DNA of 64,000 nucleotides, from NCBI GenBank assembly GCA_013398615.1, contig VZSR01001479.1:16764717-16828716 (forward strand). The letters are read 5' to 3'. A model generated the notes under the pieces. The model worked only from the letters and a program-made list of their open reading frames with translations. It was not told the origin of the DNA and did not search any database. A program made the translations under genes and the position numbers. The DNA comes from Brachypodius melanocephalos. Its lineage: Eukaryota; Chordata; Aves; Passeriformes; Pycnonotidae. This document shows positions 1-13,119 of this stretch, in pieces (within the stretch, counting starts at the first letter, position 1; the number at the start of each line of letters is the position of its first letter).

Positions 1-3000
1 GCAGTTTCTTGTTACATTTGAATACATAAGAATCTGCAGCAACAGGTTATAAAATCTGAACTGTTTTCTTATATTTTCTATCTGTTAAGACAATTTCATG
101 GTTTTGGTATCTGAAATGCATGCTGATGATTTAAAAATCAAATTTGCAATATAAGCAGTCAGTAGCAGCAACATCTCAAAAAGCTCCTGTGTGAAAATAA
201 GCATTTGGCTATTTAAGTAGTGTTCTCAAAACATTTTATTTTGGTATACTATTAATATATCTTCAGCTGAAGTGGTCTTTTCTAAATTCTTGTGATGGGA
301 ATCTTAAATGACCTCTGCCTTCCGAAATAACATGCCTAAACTTCTGTGATTTTGAGAATTCTTAGTGTTTTTTAGTATTTCTCTTAAAGCATAGAATAAC
401 GTAGCCTCCCAAGGATCTGCAGCAATTTCAAAACTGTAAAATCCTTTTCTGAGATTAGTAAGTCTGAGGACTATAGTTGCATGTACAGTTAGAATTTATT
501 TTTCCTCTAATGAACAAGTACTTAGCTTTAATGAGGAAGGAAATGTTTCAGTGCATGGTTTCATACCTATAGCACTCCAGTTTTTTAAATTTGGGACACA
601 GTGTATACTGCAAAGTATGTGTTCCATCATGTAAAATGTTTGAAGTACACTTGGGGCAATTAGTTAATTTTTGGGAATGTTTAGATATGTTTATTTCAAG
701 AAAGAATGAAACTTAAAGCTTTAAGGATAGTTTTGGGGAATGACTTGTGACCTGTGAATTGAACTCACTCTATTTGTATTTATTGTATATTAGTATTCTC
801 TTGAATATATTTACAAAGCTACTGGTATTGTTTGACTGCATTTTTTATTGGATGAGATAGAAAAAAACAGGATTTCAGTGTGTGAGCATATGAGATTAAA
901 TGTGACTTTTGACAAAAATGCATGCTATCTGGGTTAGTGCTGCAGTCCAGAAGAAATTGCAACTTTCTGCTTTCCTAGGTTCCTCTTTGGTGTCAGTTGT
1001 TAACTTATTTCCACTCTGACAAACCTTTATATTGTATTATTAGCACCAAATGACATCCTTATTTCAGCACAGGTGCTTTCATTTCCATTTGTGGTAAAAA
1101 AAATTACTAGATCCTACATACTACTTTGAATAGTCCTTAAACTGCTTTGGGTTTTATATGGATAAAACACACTATATAACATAAGGTTTAATAATGTCTT
1201 TGCCAACGAATATTAGTTACTTTAAAAGCCATCTGAGTTTAAAAATTACCATGGTCTAGCTGTGAAACTGTACATGTAATAAATACGGAATATTTACTAC
1301 AATACTTGAATAAAGTATTGCTTTCAGGAAGTGATTGCACCTATTCTGATCCTTAGTTTTCATAGCAACAATTTTTCAATTTCAATTATGACAAGTGTAC
1401 CTAAGTACAACGGAGGAGCCCCTTCACCTGGAAGGTTGCTTAGAAAGGAAACTAAAGACATACTGAATTCTCTCTCATCTACCACATACAAAGACAGGCA
1501 CCTCCTGTTCTTCAATTTATATGCTCTTCTTTATAGCATAGTTCTATTGGGACCAGTGGGGTTTATATTCATTAGGCAGAGATATCCATCTGAACTGTGA
1601 AATGACTGTAGCTGTCAGAACATCTTCTACAGATATCCCTGATTGTAGCATGAGATTGGAGAAAATTGATTTGATACCAATCTTGGATGCCATCAGTACT
1701 TTCTTTTTTACCCCTTCCTCTTTGGAAAGTTCAGAAGCCAAAAATCCTTTAGAAAAAGAGGTATTCCTTAAAAGAAAATTTTGTACCTTTTCACTGCAAC
1801 ATTCTCTCAAAAAACTGTGAACACTCAGAATCAGCCTCTCTTTAGGCATTGGCTAGTCACTAATTCACTCATACAGGAAAATCATGTTCTGCTGTGTAAA
1901 TATTTTGATCCAAGAAAGAAAAGATTCCACTGGAACAGTATTAGTTGCCAAGTGGAGACGGTTTGCAATATGGGCTGAACAACTGCATTCATCACCTGTG
2001 AAATTGTTTTGTCCCAGTGATCCTGACCTCTTTCATGTATTATCTCTGTCAGAGTGTTTTGGCAGCCATAATCAACACATTCTTCTTCCAGATAGTAGCA
2101 GCTTCTGTTAGTCTAGTGGTGACTTTCAAACAGCTTTTCATATGTCTTTGTCCTATTTATGAAACTTTGTCTTAGGTCCTCAATCCTTTAGAACTCTATT
2201 TAGATCAGTAGCATCCATTTCCGGCTATTTTTGGTGAAAACAACATTTATAATAGTAGCTGCAGCAAATAAAGGGTTTGGGAAATAAATAAATTCCTATA
2301 TAGGAAAGAATTCCTTCAGTGTTTTGCTGATTTAAGATAGGTAAGAATTAGATTAAGATGGACATCTTTGGGTCCAGCAAGTTTTTGGATGGTTCTTGAC
2401 CTTGTACTCCTTGACAGAAACATCCAACTCAGAAGCTCCTTGCAGTATGACTGTGCTGTAGATTCTCATTTAAGTAGAAGCCTCCTTCTTGCAGCTATTG
2501 TATAAATAGATGTAGTAGTTAAAGTCACAAAGCTTCTATACAATTTATTTAATTTCAGCAAACACAGGTATATTTTTGTCCTGGAAAAAACCAAGACTGG
2601 CTTGTATGGTTTAAAATACATCTTGTACATATTTTCCATGATCAAATGAAAAGCTGATGCTTTACCAAGTCATGATCTTAAGTGTTACCGAATTTGTCCT
2701 TTACCATGCCACAAATGGACAGCAGTAGATGACCTGGCATTAAGTCCTTTGTAGTGTTCACATGATATCACAAAGCATCTGAAGTTTGCTTATGTGGTTT
2801 ACGATGTCACAGAATTCCTGGAAAAAATTATTCTTTGTAAGTAACTGCCGCTCATCAGTTGTTCTATATATAACTCTCACAATAGCAACCATCTGCTGAG
2901 AATCAGGCCACTCCCCTCTTTCTTTTTTTTCCCTTCATCACGTCAAATTAGTGTGAGGATGATTTCATATACATATGGTTTAAATACTGCTAACAAAGCC

Positions 3001-5770
3001 AAAATGAACTCTGAAAACCACTAAAGGAACATTTTAGTAGGCTCTGAGACACTGTCCAGAAAATTTGTTTTCTGTCTTCAAACTTTCTAAACAGATGAAT
3101 GGTGGTACTCAGAAGTTGCCTATGTAAGATAACAACAAAATAGCAAAAGAAAAGGCTTGGTTTTGGACTGGAGATGCCAGCAAATCATAATTTTTGTTGT
3201 GTGCTGTGCATTTACTTGTGTGGTAAAAGTAACAAAATGCGGGGGGATTATGCAATTAACATTCCTGGTCACGTTCCATTTAAGAGTTTAAATTTTTGTT
3301 GCTTGATGCTTTCTGCAGGAGTTCTAACAGAACTTCCTATATATTGGAATTGCAAAGCAGAGATAGAATCATACTATGAAAAGGAGTATTGGTGTCTTGA
3401 TTAAACCATGGTTCTACTCCGAAGGACTTTACAACAACACCAGTTTGGTATTCAAACCAATGACTTCCAAATCAGCTTCATTCATTTTTTTTCATTTACA
3501 TGAGGAAAAAGAAGCTGTGGAAAGAAAAGTAATGGAATTTCTAAATGAGTAGTCCAGCCAAATCTACTTGGAATACACAAAATAAAGTTATGGCTAGTAT
3601 ATGGCAATAGACAATAAAAACCTTGTAGAACAAATATTGCCATGTGCTTGTTGGAGCTCAGAGTCCTGAAATTATTTTCTTTTAGGATTCGAAGTTTTTT
3701 TGACTTTGTTAGCATTAATTTGGGTGACTAAAAGCACATTTTGAAATACATGAGTTTTTGCTGCAATGTGAATCTCAAGTTTGCTTAAGAACCCTTGTTC
3801 AGAAGTGTGATGATTTCTTCAGCTTCTGTCATAGCAACATTTGCTTTGTGCGTCCACATGTACTGATAGTTGATCTGGCTTAGACTTGTCTGCAGTACAG
3901 TATGACTGATGCCATGTCTGTAGTGCAAAATATCCCTAAATATCAGTTGTGTCAAGGAGAATGTCCTTAAATATTAATTCTGTAGTGGATTTTTAGCTGG
4001 AAAAAAAATAAAATATCCAGTCCTGCTTCATGGAGCTGCAAATAAAAAAATCATAGCTGTCCTAGTAAAATAAGTGAAGCTGGCTCTGATTATTCATGGA
4101 ACGAGAATTTTCACAGCATATAACTTTTTCTCAATATAACTGCATTTTAAGTAAGTTTGGGAGTGTTTTTTTGCTAGACACCTTTCCCTCAGCCTGTTTA
4201 TTTTCATTCCAACACTACCACTCACTTCCTCTTCATTTGCCCAGCATCACCTCTAAGCACAGTGTAGCATGTAACTGCACTCTGATGGTCATTTCACAGG
4301 ATTATGAATTCCAAAATTCTTTGTCTGTATAGAGTAATGATTTTGGTTTTAATTTTTTATTTTGAGCTGGATCAGTTTTCAAAATCTGTTTGGTTGTGCT
4401 GGCATTATTATGGCTGAAAAAAAAGGGAAGTTGAAGTGAGGGCAATTGTACCAAATGGTCCATATTATTCCTGTTAAAGGACTGTTCAGGCTGAATTCTT
4501 TCTGCTAAGAGCTGTCCTTTCCGGATCAATAAGACAACATCTTCAATACCTGCAATGGGCAGGCCATTTTAACATCTGCAGTGTTGCATGCTAAAGCAGA
4601 TGATGTAAAAAAAAAGGCAATATGTTGTTATATCTGGTCTGAATCGCAGGATAGGTCTACATAAAAAATTACTGCACAGTAACAGAGGAATAAAGTAGAG
4701 ACAAGAGATTAATATAGACAGAAGAACCAAGATTTTTTAAAAACTTTTTTCAACAGCTATAAATAAGTATAGATTTACTTGCTGACTCAGTAATATTGAT
4801 TTATTATTTTACTGCTCTATTTTTTGGAGGTCCAGTATTTATGTCCTAAAACAATGTAGTCATACTTGTTGTAGTTTATGAATAAAAATACTATCTGTAT
4901 GATAAACCTTTAATCTCCATACATAATCTAAAACTTTAGCTATTTATAAAATGACAATTATGAGGAGCAATTTTAGATTTAAGTTTCTAACACTGCCTTG
5001 ATAAAGAAAAGGTGATTTAGACACTTAAAGGTATTTTATATTTTTTTAGTAAAAATGCATATATGATGGCATATGGTAATTTGAAATCTAAAGTTAAATA
5101 ACTGTTTAAAACTTTTGGTTGTGCATTTTAAATATATTGAGAAAATCTCTGAAGTGGTGCTAAGACTGCACATTTCTAAATATTGACCAAGAATTTCCAT
5201 ATTTTAAATTAAGGAAGTGTGGCTGTAGTTATTCCCAAAAAATACATATTTAAAGCTAAACATTTTATGAAAATTCTGTCATGCCACCTAAAAATCTGAT
5301 ACTGATTTTACCAAGTACAATTTTTTCATAAAAGTAATAATGAAAAAGTGTAAAGCCTTATAGGAAGTCCTCGTTACACTGGTAGCTACCTATCAGAAAA
5401 AAAACAAAGAACTGATGTACCAATGGGTAAATGAATAACTTCTCAGAGATCAGCATTCAGTAACTTTCCCTTCAGTCTAGCTGCCCTTTTCTAGTATTCC
5501 TCATGTAGTAAGGCCACTTGTTTTGCTGATGTCAGACTATTTTAGAACAACCTTAGTTGCTTACAGTACAATTTGTCAAGATTAAAGTTTTCCAAGTATT
5601 TGTCCAGAACGTGAATGTCAGGTAAATCCTTTTGGGTTCTCTTTGCATATTCATTGCAGGTCCAATAGCTAAAAAATGAGATGATTCCAGTTGCCAGATT
5701 ATTGAGCTATAAGAAGCTAAATTTATGTATCCACTGAACATTGAAAGTTCTTTTTTATTTGTCATTGTAG
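1..5770 (+). other. KIF6: KIF6 intron, 3' part (upstream of first visible exon)
   Basis: This AT-rich stretch ends in the acceptor ATTGTAG at 5764-5770. No exon matching the KIF6 segment expected just before TPMNQAS was found, so that exon lies off the left edge. The only structured content is a block of interrupted, protein-like frames on the minus strand between about 1330 and 3960, listed separately. Nothing else is recognisable apart from short homopolymer runs. Confidence 0.7.
1330..3960 (-). pseudogene. possible decayed coding sequence, parent not recognised
   Basis: Read on the minus strand, this 2.6-kb block gives a string of short protein-like frames that pass from one to the next across frameshifts and stops. 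The longest runs 1849-1544 (101 codons, starting MPKERLILSVHSFLRECC). Others include one near 2915-2765 (containing VIYRTTDERQLLTKNNFF), one near 2100-1890 (HERGQDHWDKTISQVMNAVV), one near 2400-2315 (IQKLAGPKDVHLNLILTYLK) and one near 3895-3785 (INYQYMWTHKANVAMTEAEE). No splice sites separate them, which would suit a processed retrocopy, and no parent gene was recognised. Plus-strand ORFs overlap part of it, and AT-rich sequence gives 100-codon ORFs by chance elsewhere in this window, so this may be illusory. Confidence 0.3.
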
Positions 5771-5977
5771 ACACCAATGAATCAAGCCTCAAGCCGATCT
5801 CACTGCATTTTCACTATTCACATCTCCAGCAAGGAACCTGGATCTGCAACTATCCGACGCTCCAAGCTGCATTTAGTAGACCTTGCTGGGTCAGAACGTG
5901 TTGCAAAGACTGGAATTGGAGGCCACTTACTGACAGAAGCCAAATATATCAACCTGTCATTACATTATTTGGAGCAG
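5771..5977 (+). CDS. KIF6: KIF6 exon: kinesin motor, switch I and switch II
   Basis: This 207-nt exon (69 codons, phase 0 at both ends) starts TPMNQASSRSHCIFTIH and ends KYINLSLHYLEQ. It carries switch I (NQASSRSH), whose Ser and Arg contact nucleotide and magnesium in kinesins, and switch II (DLAGSER), whose Gly senses the gamma phosphate. Helix 4 follows, where the usual kinesin INKSL reads INLSL, as I recall for human KIF6. The acceptor is TTGTAG and the donor CAG|GTAAAA. The frame is set by the two switch motifs. No frameshift or stop is present, so the ATPase core looks intact. KIF9 is the nearest alternative, but the GGHLLTEAKYINLSLHYLEQ stretch fits KIF6. Confidence 0.96.
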
Positions 5978-8900
5978 GTAAAATTGAAACCTCTAGAGTA
6001 AAGCGTTTCTCCCTTTACTAAATTCCTGTTTAACAACGTACGGTGTTTTGGAAAACTTGATTCCAATATTCACTTAGTCTTAGGATGTTTATTGCAGGGT
6101 TTTCTTTAAATCACTGAATTGATATCTCTTCCTTTAAAATAAAATATTTTAATTAAGGGAAAACTTAACAATAAAGCAGTAAGATTATAGTAGGTATACA
6201 GGGTAGTATTTCCAAAATAGTTTTCTTGTTTTCTTTGGAATACTAGAGATATTTACAAGATTTCAGCTATATTTCTCCTAAAAATGTTCTTCATAATCTT
6301 CTTCCCCTTCCACAGCTGGGATCAGGCTGTATCAGTGAAAAAAAAAAGTGTTTGGGCTTTACTTGGTTCAAGCATTGTAATATGGTAAATTACTAGGCTC
6401 TTCTCTCATGTGTTATTTTATTACTCTACCAATTTAAATCTTCGATCTTTTTGAGACAGAAGCTATCATTGGCAATATATTTATGGATTGGCTAGCATAA
6501 TTTGATTTATACTAATAATACCCATAGATGTAGTAGAATAATAAATAACTTAAATATTATTATTATTGTTATTGTTATTAATCTCCATGAATCTTTGTCA
6601 TTCAGCTTTTGTTACTAAAAAGATTTAGCCTCTTAATTTAAGATGCACTAAAATCCCTATCCTTTTTTTACTGTGCCTTATTTGTCCCCTTTGGAAAAGG
6701 CAAATATTGAGCAAATAAATTGCTCCTAACTAATCTTACTCATTTAAAAAAATATTATTTCAGACAGCATCAGTGAAAGAAAACTTTGGAGATAAAGATT
6801 GCCAGTAGAAAGATTTGGTTAATTATGATTATTATTAGTATGTTTTACAATAATTAGATAATTATTAAGTTAATTGTTAAAACAATTATTTTAATGCTAT
6901 ATTTTTAAAAATATTTTTAAGGCTTTAATATATATCTCTCCCTGATCTACCATGATGTTTTATATGGTTGACATTTATGATGTTTACCCAGTTAGTGTAA
7001 GAAACACTTGGCAATGAATTAAATCTCTTTCGCAAATGCTGTGCTATTAAGTTGCAATCACTGAAGATTTGCAAGTGTCTATTTCAGATCTCATACCTGT
7101 AAGAAAAATTAATTTCTTTCTAAGACTGAATATATGATATTGTTTTCACAGTACAGCAAACATTGTTCCTGTTGCGAGAAATTAATTATTTTGGGGATTC
7201 TGATGGATGATACAGTATTTTCTCCTAAGGCTTTTTTAAAATTTGTGCAGAAATGTAGCAGGTCTGTGAGGCTGTCATTTAGGGGGACAATTAAGGGGGA
7301 TAGGGAGAACAAAAAAGGCTTAACTCTAAAATTCAAATCTGTACTTTTTAACTTACATTATAATATATGTGCTATTTAGTAAAATATACAATTGAGGCGA
7401 TCATTAAACCTGAAAATTTTGTGGGTGTCTATATGTGAAAATTCTTTAATTACTAGGAAATATAACTGTTCTACTTGCTGGGAAGAATATTTTTCATTTT
7501 TGTGTTACCTTTTTTATTAACAAAAACAAATCTCTTGGACTTCATTTAGTTTATGATGAGAGATATTTCATCTCTCAAAAGAAGGAGCTTAAGGTACAGC
7601 AGGTGGCAGTCAGTCATTTACTATCACACTGGATTTTTTTCATGCCCCTCATTTGTTTAAATTTTACCTTGAAGAAAAATGTTTGTATTTGAGTTGTCCT
7701 CAAGTGAAATGATAAGGGTCAGTGACTCTGTCTTCAGAATCATACAAATTATATTCTGATCCCTTCTTATTTATTGTATGGTTTTTATGTATTTAACAGT
7801 GAAAAATATTGTTTTTTCATGCAACTTTAAATTCCTATTTTAGAGAAATACTGTTGGAAATAGGCATGTTGGATTCTGTCTGGGACTGTATATCAATAGA
7901 AATGTTTTCTAATATTGAATAAAAAACCAGCAAGGACAGTAAAAATATTTTTGTTCAGCGGGAATTGAACCATTCAATCCAGAACTTGCAGTGAATAACA
8001 TTAAAGTGCACAAATTACTCAAAATCAACTTATTAAAATTCTCAACTCTTTAGCTATCTACTGTGGTCTAGTGTTGATTTATGCCATTTTGAAACACTTT
8101 TCACAGTAAAATAGTCACATTAAATGCTTTGTATCCAGATGTCGATGGGACCACAGTTCTTTCTTACCACACTTGATCTACTTGTTAAATATCTGCAGCA
8201 TGTTAAAAAGACCTCCAAATAAATCCACTGCAGTTTTACTCCAAGTAGCCTCTATGTCTAGAGAAAAATGAAGATAATTTCATGCAGCTGATCTGAAATT
8301 ATAGCAGGAATTTAGAAATCCTTACTGCCATATCTGAGTGGCTTTTTTTTGTCTGAGATATGGAGTAGTTCTGGAATTACAACTGCAGTGTAACTGTGCA
8401 CATGTAGATATTCCCTTGTGATACAAATATAGAGGATCCTGGACCAGATTTAGAGTTGCAAATTAACAACTACACTGCCATATGATTTGACACTACAATG
8501 GAATTATTTTCCCAAAATAACAGGGTACAATGTTTTCACTACTTTACTGAATATGTTCATTAGTCATCATGTAACATGTGTTCTGTGTATGGAATATTGA
8601 AAGATTTTATCCATTAGTGAATGGTTGCTTCCCATATTTACCAAAGGGAGTTTTTTATTGCTTTGTTTTGTTTTTTTCTTGTTTTGTTTAGTGTTTGTTT
8701 GCTTGTTTGTGGTTTTTGTTTGGGGTTTTTTGTTTTGGGGGGTTGTTTGTTTGTTTTGTTGGTTTGTTGATTTTTTTTCTGTGAAGACCAGAGTTTAAGC
8801 TTGTAAACTCTAATAGAAATGGGAAGCTGTATGGGAAACATAAAACAAAAAACCTCTGAAACAGGAGTATGGCTTCAGAGCATGTGATACACTAAACAGC

Positions 8901-10928
8901 AAGATAGAGGTGTACCTGACAGCTCTGTTTCTGTAAGTGATGCACCCCAAAATCTCCATCTCTTGAGGATTCTTCTGAAAACATGGTGGCATGAGATACT
9001 GTGGCCAATCTGTTTCTTGCACAAAAAATGTGGAAGGAAACAGGGACTCCTGGGCACACCAGATCATGTCAGGACTGCTCCTGAGTCTTGCACTTTCCTT
9101 TATGCTTACCGGTGTTTCTGCGTGTGTCAGTGAAATTTATGATTGTACCTCCTCTGTTTCATATAGGATGCAATTTTACAGAAAGTGACAGGAGTTCTGA
9201 GAGAAACTAGGCCTTAAAATGGTCTGTTTGACCCACTCAAAATGAAACTTTGCACTTTAGTGATATTATTAAGCTTAGAATTACAAGTATTAAAGAAAAA
9301 GAAAAAAACCCCTTTTTATATCAAAAGGATAATACACCTTCTTAAATGAGACAATTTTCTGATTATTTTATTTGGTGTCTCTTAGAGAATCCAGGATCAG
9401 CTTCTGTACAGGTAATCTCTGTCACTTTGTCAAAGAATATTACTTCCTTTTCCTTCACGTTCTCCTCATTCTATTCCAGATCCCTTGATTGGATTGCAAA
9501 GATTAATTTAGTGGTTAAGGTGAAGTTTTACTAATAGGACTTGAGACTAAAATCATTTGTGTTTGTGAGACTGTCACATGACTGTACAATGGGTTCTGCG
9601 TCATGATAGCCGGTCACAGATTTTCAGCATTATTGTGGGAAGGTTCAGACGCTAACTGGGCTGCAGACTTCCTGCATGAACTTCAGAAAAAAATGAACCT
9701 CCCATTCACAGTGTTCCCATTTATGATGGAAATCACACATCTTCTCTCTGGCTCTTTTCCCATCTTGTCTATTTTGATTATAGTCTCTGTGAAGCAGAGG
9801 CTGAGAATGTGCTTATTAATGCATGTGCTAGACTACTATGAGGTTTCTATGCAATATTATAAACCAACAAAGCTTTAACATGTTTCTATATAACAAGTTG
9901 TAACATGTGAGATTTGAAAACCTTGATCCAGGAATGGGTTTCCAGATTCCTTTACAAGATAGTAATTTTCATATTATGCATTTGTGTCTCTCAGGGCTGC
10001 CAGTGTAAGATTTATAGTTTTAACTTTTAACTTTCTGAAAACCATTAAGAGAAACTAATGCCACAAAAACGTTGCACTAAATTTTCAAAATAACAATTTT
10101 TGTAAATGTAGCATAAACAAAATATACACTGATACGTAATACTTATTGAAGAAAAACCAACTCCTAATAATTTAGGAGAGCTTGCACAACTCATATAGCT
10201 AAAGTTTTTCAGTACAGTGCTTGGCCAGGTAACAGTTCAAATCTTTTATATCACAGGACATCATGGGGTAATCTAGCTTTTTATTTAATAATTAGGTCCC
10301 ATAATGTAAACAGCTGAGGAGGGAAACTGAGAATAGTAGGTGTACAATTTCCTTTTTGGCCAAGGCATATATATACTAAACTGAATCATGTCTTTCCAGC
10401 AGTACATTGTAATCATGCACCCTTTTATTTGTGTGTTGCTTTCCAAGACATTTCCTCAGAAATAAATGTATTGGCCCATCTAAGAAGGGTATTTTAAAAG
10501 TGTATAATTTTTAAAGCATGTTTTAGCAAATATTGAGGAAGTTTTTACTTTAATACTATCCATATTTTATAGTTATGACAAAAAAGTCATGAGGAAGATT
10601 TTCAGTAAGTTCCTGTGTCTTAGGAAAACCTGTGGGTTTGAGTTTATCGTGCTCAGTTTCCATGTTGCTGAGAGACTGTAAGGCTAGGGCATGATAAAAT
10701 TTAATGTATTTGGTCTTTCAGGTCCAGCTCTTACAAAGACACATAAACATGCTGAAATTTAACTTGGAATTCTTTCAATAAAGCCAATGGGTTTGCAGCT
10801 AACAGTGGGGTGCATAAGCGTTGTTTTGTTGTGAAAAGTTTCTGAGGAGATTGGATTTGTTCTTTATATGTGTCAAACACTGGTGGACATATTAATTTTA
10901 AAGTCTTTTACTTTTGCCATTGTTTCAG
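5978..10928 (+). other. KIF6: KIF6 intron (4.95 kb)
   Basis: The intron runs from GTAAAATTG to GTTTCAG. It is AT-rich throughout. It holds a T/G-rich low-complexity tract at about 8651-8779 (listed separately) and several ORFs under 95 codons with no recognisable similarity. No exon-like or mobile-element sequence was recognised. Confidence 0.85.
8651..8779 (+). repeat. T/G-rich low-complexity tract
   Basis: About 130 nt built almost only of T and G, with repeated TTTTG, TTTG and TTGTTTG words and short G-runs (GGGG, GGGGGG). It is T-rich on the KIF6 sense strand. The style matches low-complexity tracts at about 15320-15431, 43220-43265 and 50459-50573. Confidence 0.85.
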
Positions 10929-11072
10929 GTAATAATTGCACTTGCAGAGAAAAACCGGTCCCACATTCCTTACCGAAACTCTATGATGACCTCAGTGCTA
11001 AGAGACAGCCTGGGAGGAAACTGCATGACTACCATGATATCAACACTTGCTATGGACAAAAGAAACATAGAT
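10929..11072 (+). CDS. KIF6: KIF6 exon: motor helix 4 to helix 5 region
   Basis: This 144-nt exon (48 codons, phase 0-0) begins VIIALAEKNRSHIPYRNS and ends AMDKRNID. It contains the HIPYRNSMMTSVLRDSLGGN stretch, which corresponds to the [20 protein letters not shown] kinesin signature in loop 12 and helix 5, part of the microtubule-binding face. The acceptor is TTTCAG and the donor GAT|GTATGT. Two internal ATGs start shorter frames, but the continuous frame from exon 5771-5977 fixes the reading. The first six exon bases (GTAATA) look like a splice donor, so the spliced junction re-creates CAG|GTAATA. Confidence 0.96.
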
Positions 11073-11604
11073 GTATGTTCTTTCCATCCATCTTGAACAA
11101 AAATCTTGTCACTTCTCCGTAGGTTGTGCTGTTTTGATTTTTAGTGTTGATTAAAATTCAAGTGCATAAGCTTTTATTCTTATCCTTTTGAAAGAACATT
11201 TTAATTTTGTTTCTAGGAGATAGTCTTGTCAGTAGAAATTGCTGTAGAATATGAACAAATCCTTTAGAAAATGTGCTTTTCTGTAAGTAATCTCAAGTCA
11301 AGTAGCAGTTGGGAAATGACTTGCACCTAGTAATGAACTACTCTTTTTTTCAATTTACTGATTTCCTGGTGAATAAATTTTTGATCTATTTCCACTGAAA
11401 ACCTTGGCAGAACTTCTGTTAGACTTCTTTGGAGTCAAGATTTTATAGATTATGGTAGACAAATGGAGAGTTCACTAGGAAAGAAAGAGAATTGGGGGGG
11501 TAGTTTGGGATTTATGGAAAATTTTCAAATATTTTGTGTCCTGTCACCAATTTCCTGCACTAGAATTATGTGCAGTGACATTTTCTTCTCTTTGTTTACA
11601 AATA

Positions 11605-12585
11605 GGTCTAAGTTTTTATCGGAGGGTTGTAGCGAATGGGCTACATCTGGCTGGAGACTGCTCTGCAATGCTATTCCTCAAGGTTCAGTTCCAGGGCCAG
11701 TTCTGTTCAATACATTAACAAATGATCTGGATGCAGGAGTTGAATGCATCACTAGCAAGTTTGCTGATGATACCATATGGGTGATGCTGTTGACTCTCTT
11801 GAGGGATAGAAGGCCTTGCAGAGAGATCTAGATAGATTGGAGCATTGGGGTATGATTAATGGGATGAAATTTAACAAGAGTTCTGCACTTAGAGTGGAGT
11901 AATGCCCAACACGCATCATTTGGGAGACTGGTGGATGGAAAGTAGGCCTGCAGAAATGGATCCAGGGGTGCTGCTCAGATGAGGAGTGAGCAGTGAGCCC
12001 AAGCAGCCAAGAGGACACCACATCCTGGGGTACAGCACATCACAACCAGCAGGTCAAAAGAGACAATTATCCTGCTGTCTGCCATTCTCACCTTGAGAAT
12101 TGTGTGCAGTTCTGGGCCCCAAAAGTTAAGAGGGATGTGAAGGTCCTTGAGTGCAGCCAGATGAGGCCAACAAAGCTGGCTAAAGTCTGGAAAAAATGTC
12201 CTGTGAGGAGCAGCTGAGGAATTTGGGCTGGTCTAGTTTGAAGCAAAGAAAGCTTAGGGTGACCTCATTCCTTTCTGCATCTCCCTGAGGTGGGAAAGTG
12301 GAGAGGGAGATGCTGAGCTCTTCTCTCTGGTATTCTAGTGGTAGAATGTGTGGAAATGGTTCAAAGATATGCCAGAGGAAGTTCAGGCTGGACATTAGGA
12401 AGCATGTCTTTGAGAGGATGGTCAAATGGGACCAGGTTGGAAAGGTGACTGATGCTCTAAGCCTGTCAATATTTAAGAGGTGTTCGGACAATGCCCTTAA
12501 CGATGTGCTTATACTTGGTCAGGCAGTTGGACAAGCTGATCATTGTAGGTCTCTTCCAACTGAAATACTTTTATTCTAAAACATG
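11605..12585 (+). mobile_element. CR1 LINE fragment with reverse-transcriptase remnant and 3' end
   Basis: A 5'-truncated CR1 non-LTR retrotransposon in the same orientation as KIF6. The 5' part keeps the end of the ORF2 reverse transcriptase, with GSVPGPVLFNTLTNDLD followed by SKFADDT, where FADD is the catalytic metal-binding motif. Frameshifts and stops follow, so it is dead. The rest matches the typical avian CR1 3' portion: a stretch around CAGTTCTGGGCCCC, then AGGTTGGAAAGG-type sequence, and finally CTTCCAACTGAAATAC with one ATTCTA at the terminus. Several minus-strand and plus-strand ORFs here are by-products. The 5' boundary is approximate. Many substitutions suggest an old copy. Confidence 0.93.
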
Positions 12586-13095
12586 TAGCAATGTGAATAC
12601 ATAGAACACTGCTCAAAGCCATTTAAAATCTGTTTATTTCCTGATTTTCCTAACATAAAAGCATTCTAATATGAATAAACAAGAAAAGAAAAACTATTTA
12701 GTCTAAGACTGTTTCCTGAAATACAGTGGAAATCATTATACTCAAACCATACTTCATCTAGTTATAGATGTTTTCTTTAGAAAAGTGGACTCTTTTCTGT
12801 TAAATGAAAACATATTGTTCAGATCTGCAAACATAATTATGCAAATATATTGTCTGGTTACAAATGCAGCTGGGTAAGTTGGTTAATTTTATTTTAAGCT
12901 CTTTGAGATCAGAAACCTTTCAAATATCAATTCATCAGGTGTGTGTATCTCACATTGTGTTCTGGACTTCTGTTCTGGAAATATTTAGATCAAGCAATTA
13001 TTCAGAATAAGCTGTGGCAATTTTCATGTTCTTGCTTTAACTTATACTATTTACAAAAAATATCTTCTTCTTCAGTCCTAATAATAGTAATTATA

Positions 13096-13119
13096 ATGAT
13101 GATGATGATGATGATGATG
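13096..13119 (+). repeat. (ATG)8 trinucleotide microsatellite
   Basis: Eight perfect ATG units in the intron between the second and third visible KIF6 exons, preceded by AT-rich sequence. Confidence 0.95.

Noticed and set aside
1331..2111. Plus-strand ORFs overlapping the minus-strand coding-like block
   Set aside because: Less protein-like than the minus-strand reading and without splice context; regarded as complement shadows.
11463..12579. Several overlapping ORFs on both strands around 11.5-12.6 kb
   Set aside because: They are translations of a degraded CR1 element, not host genes.
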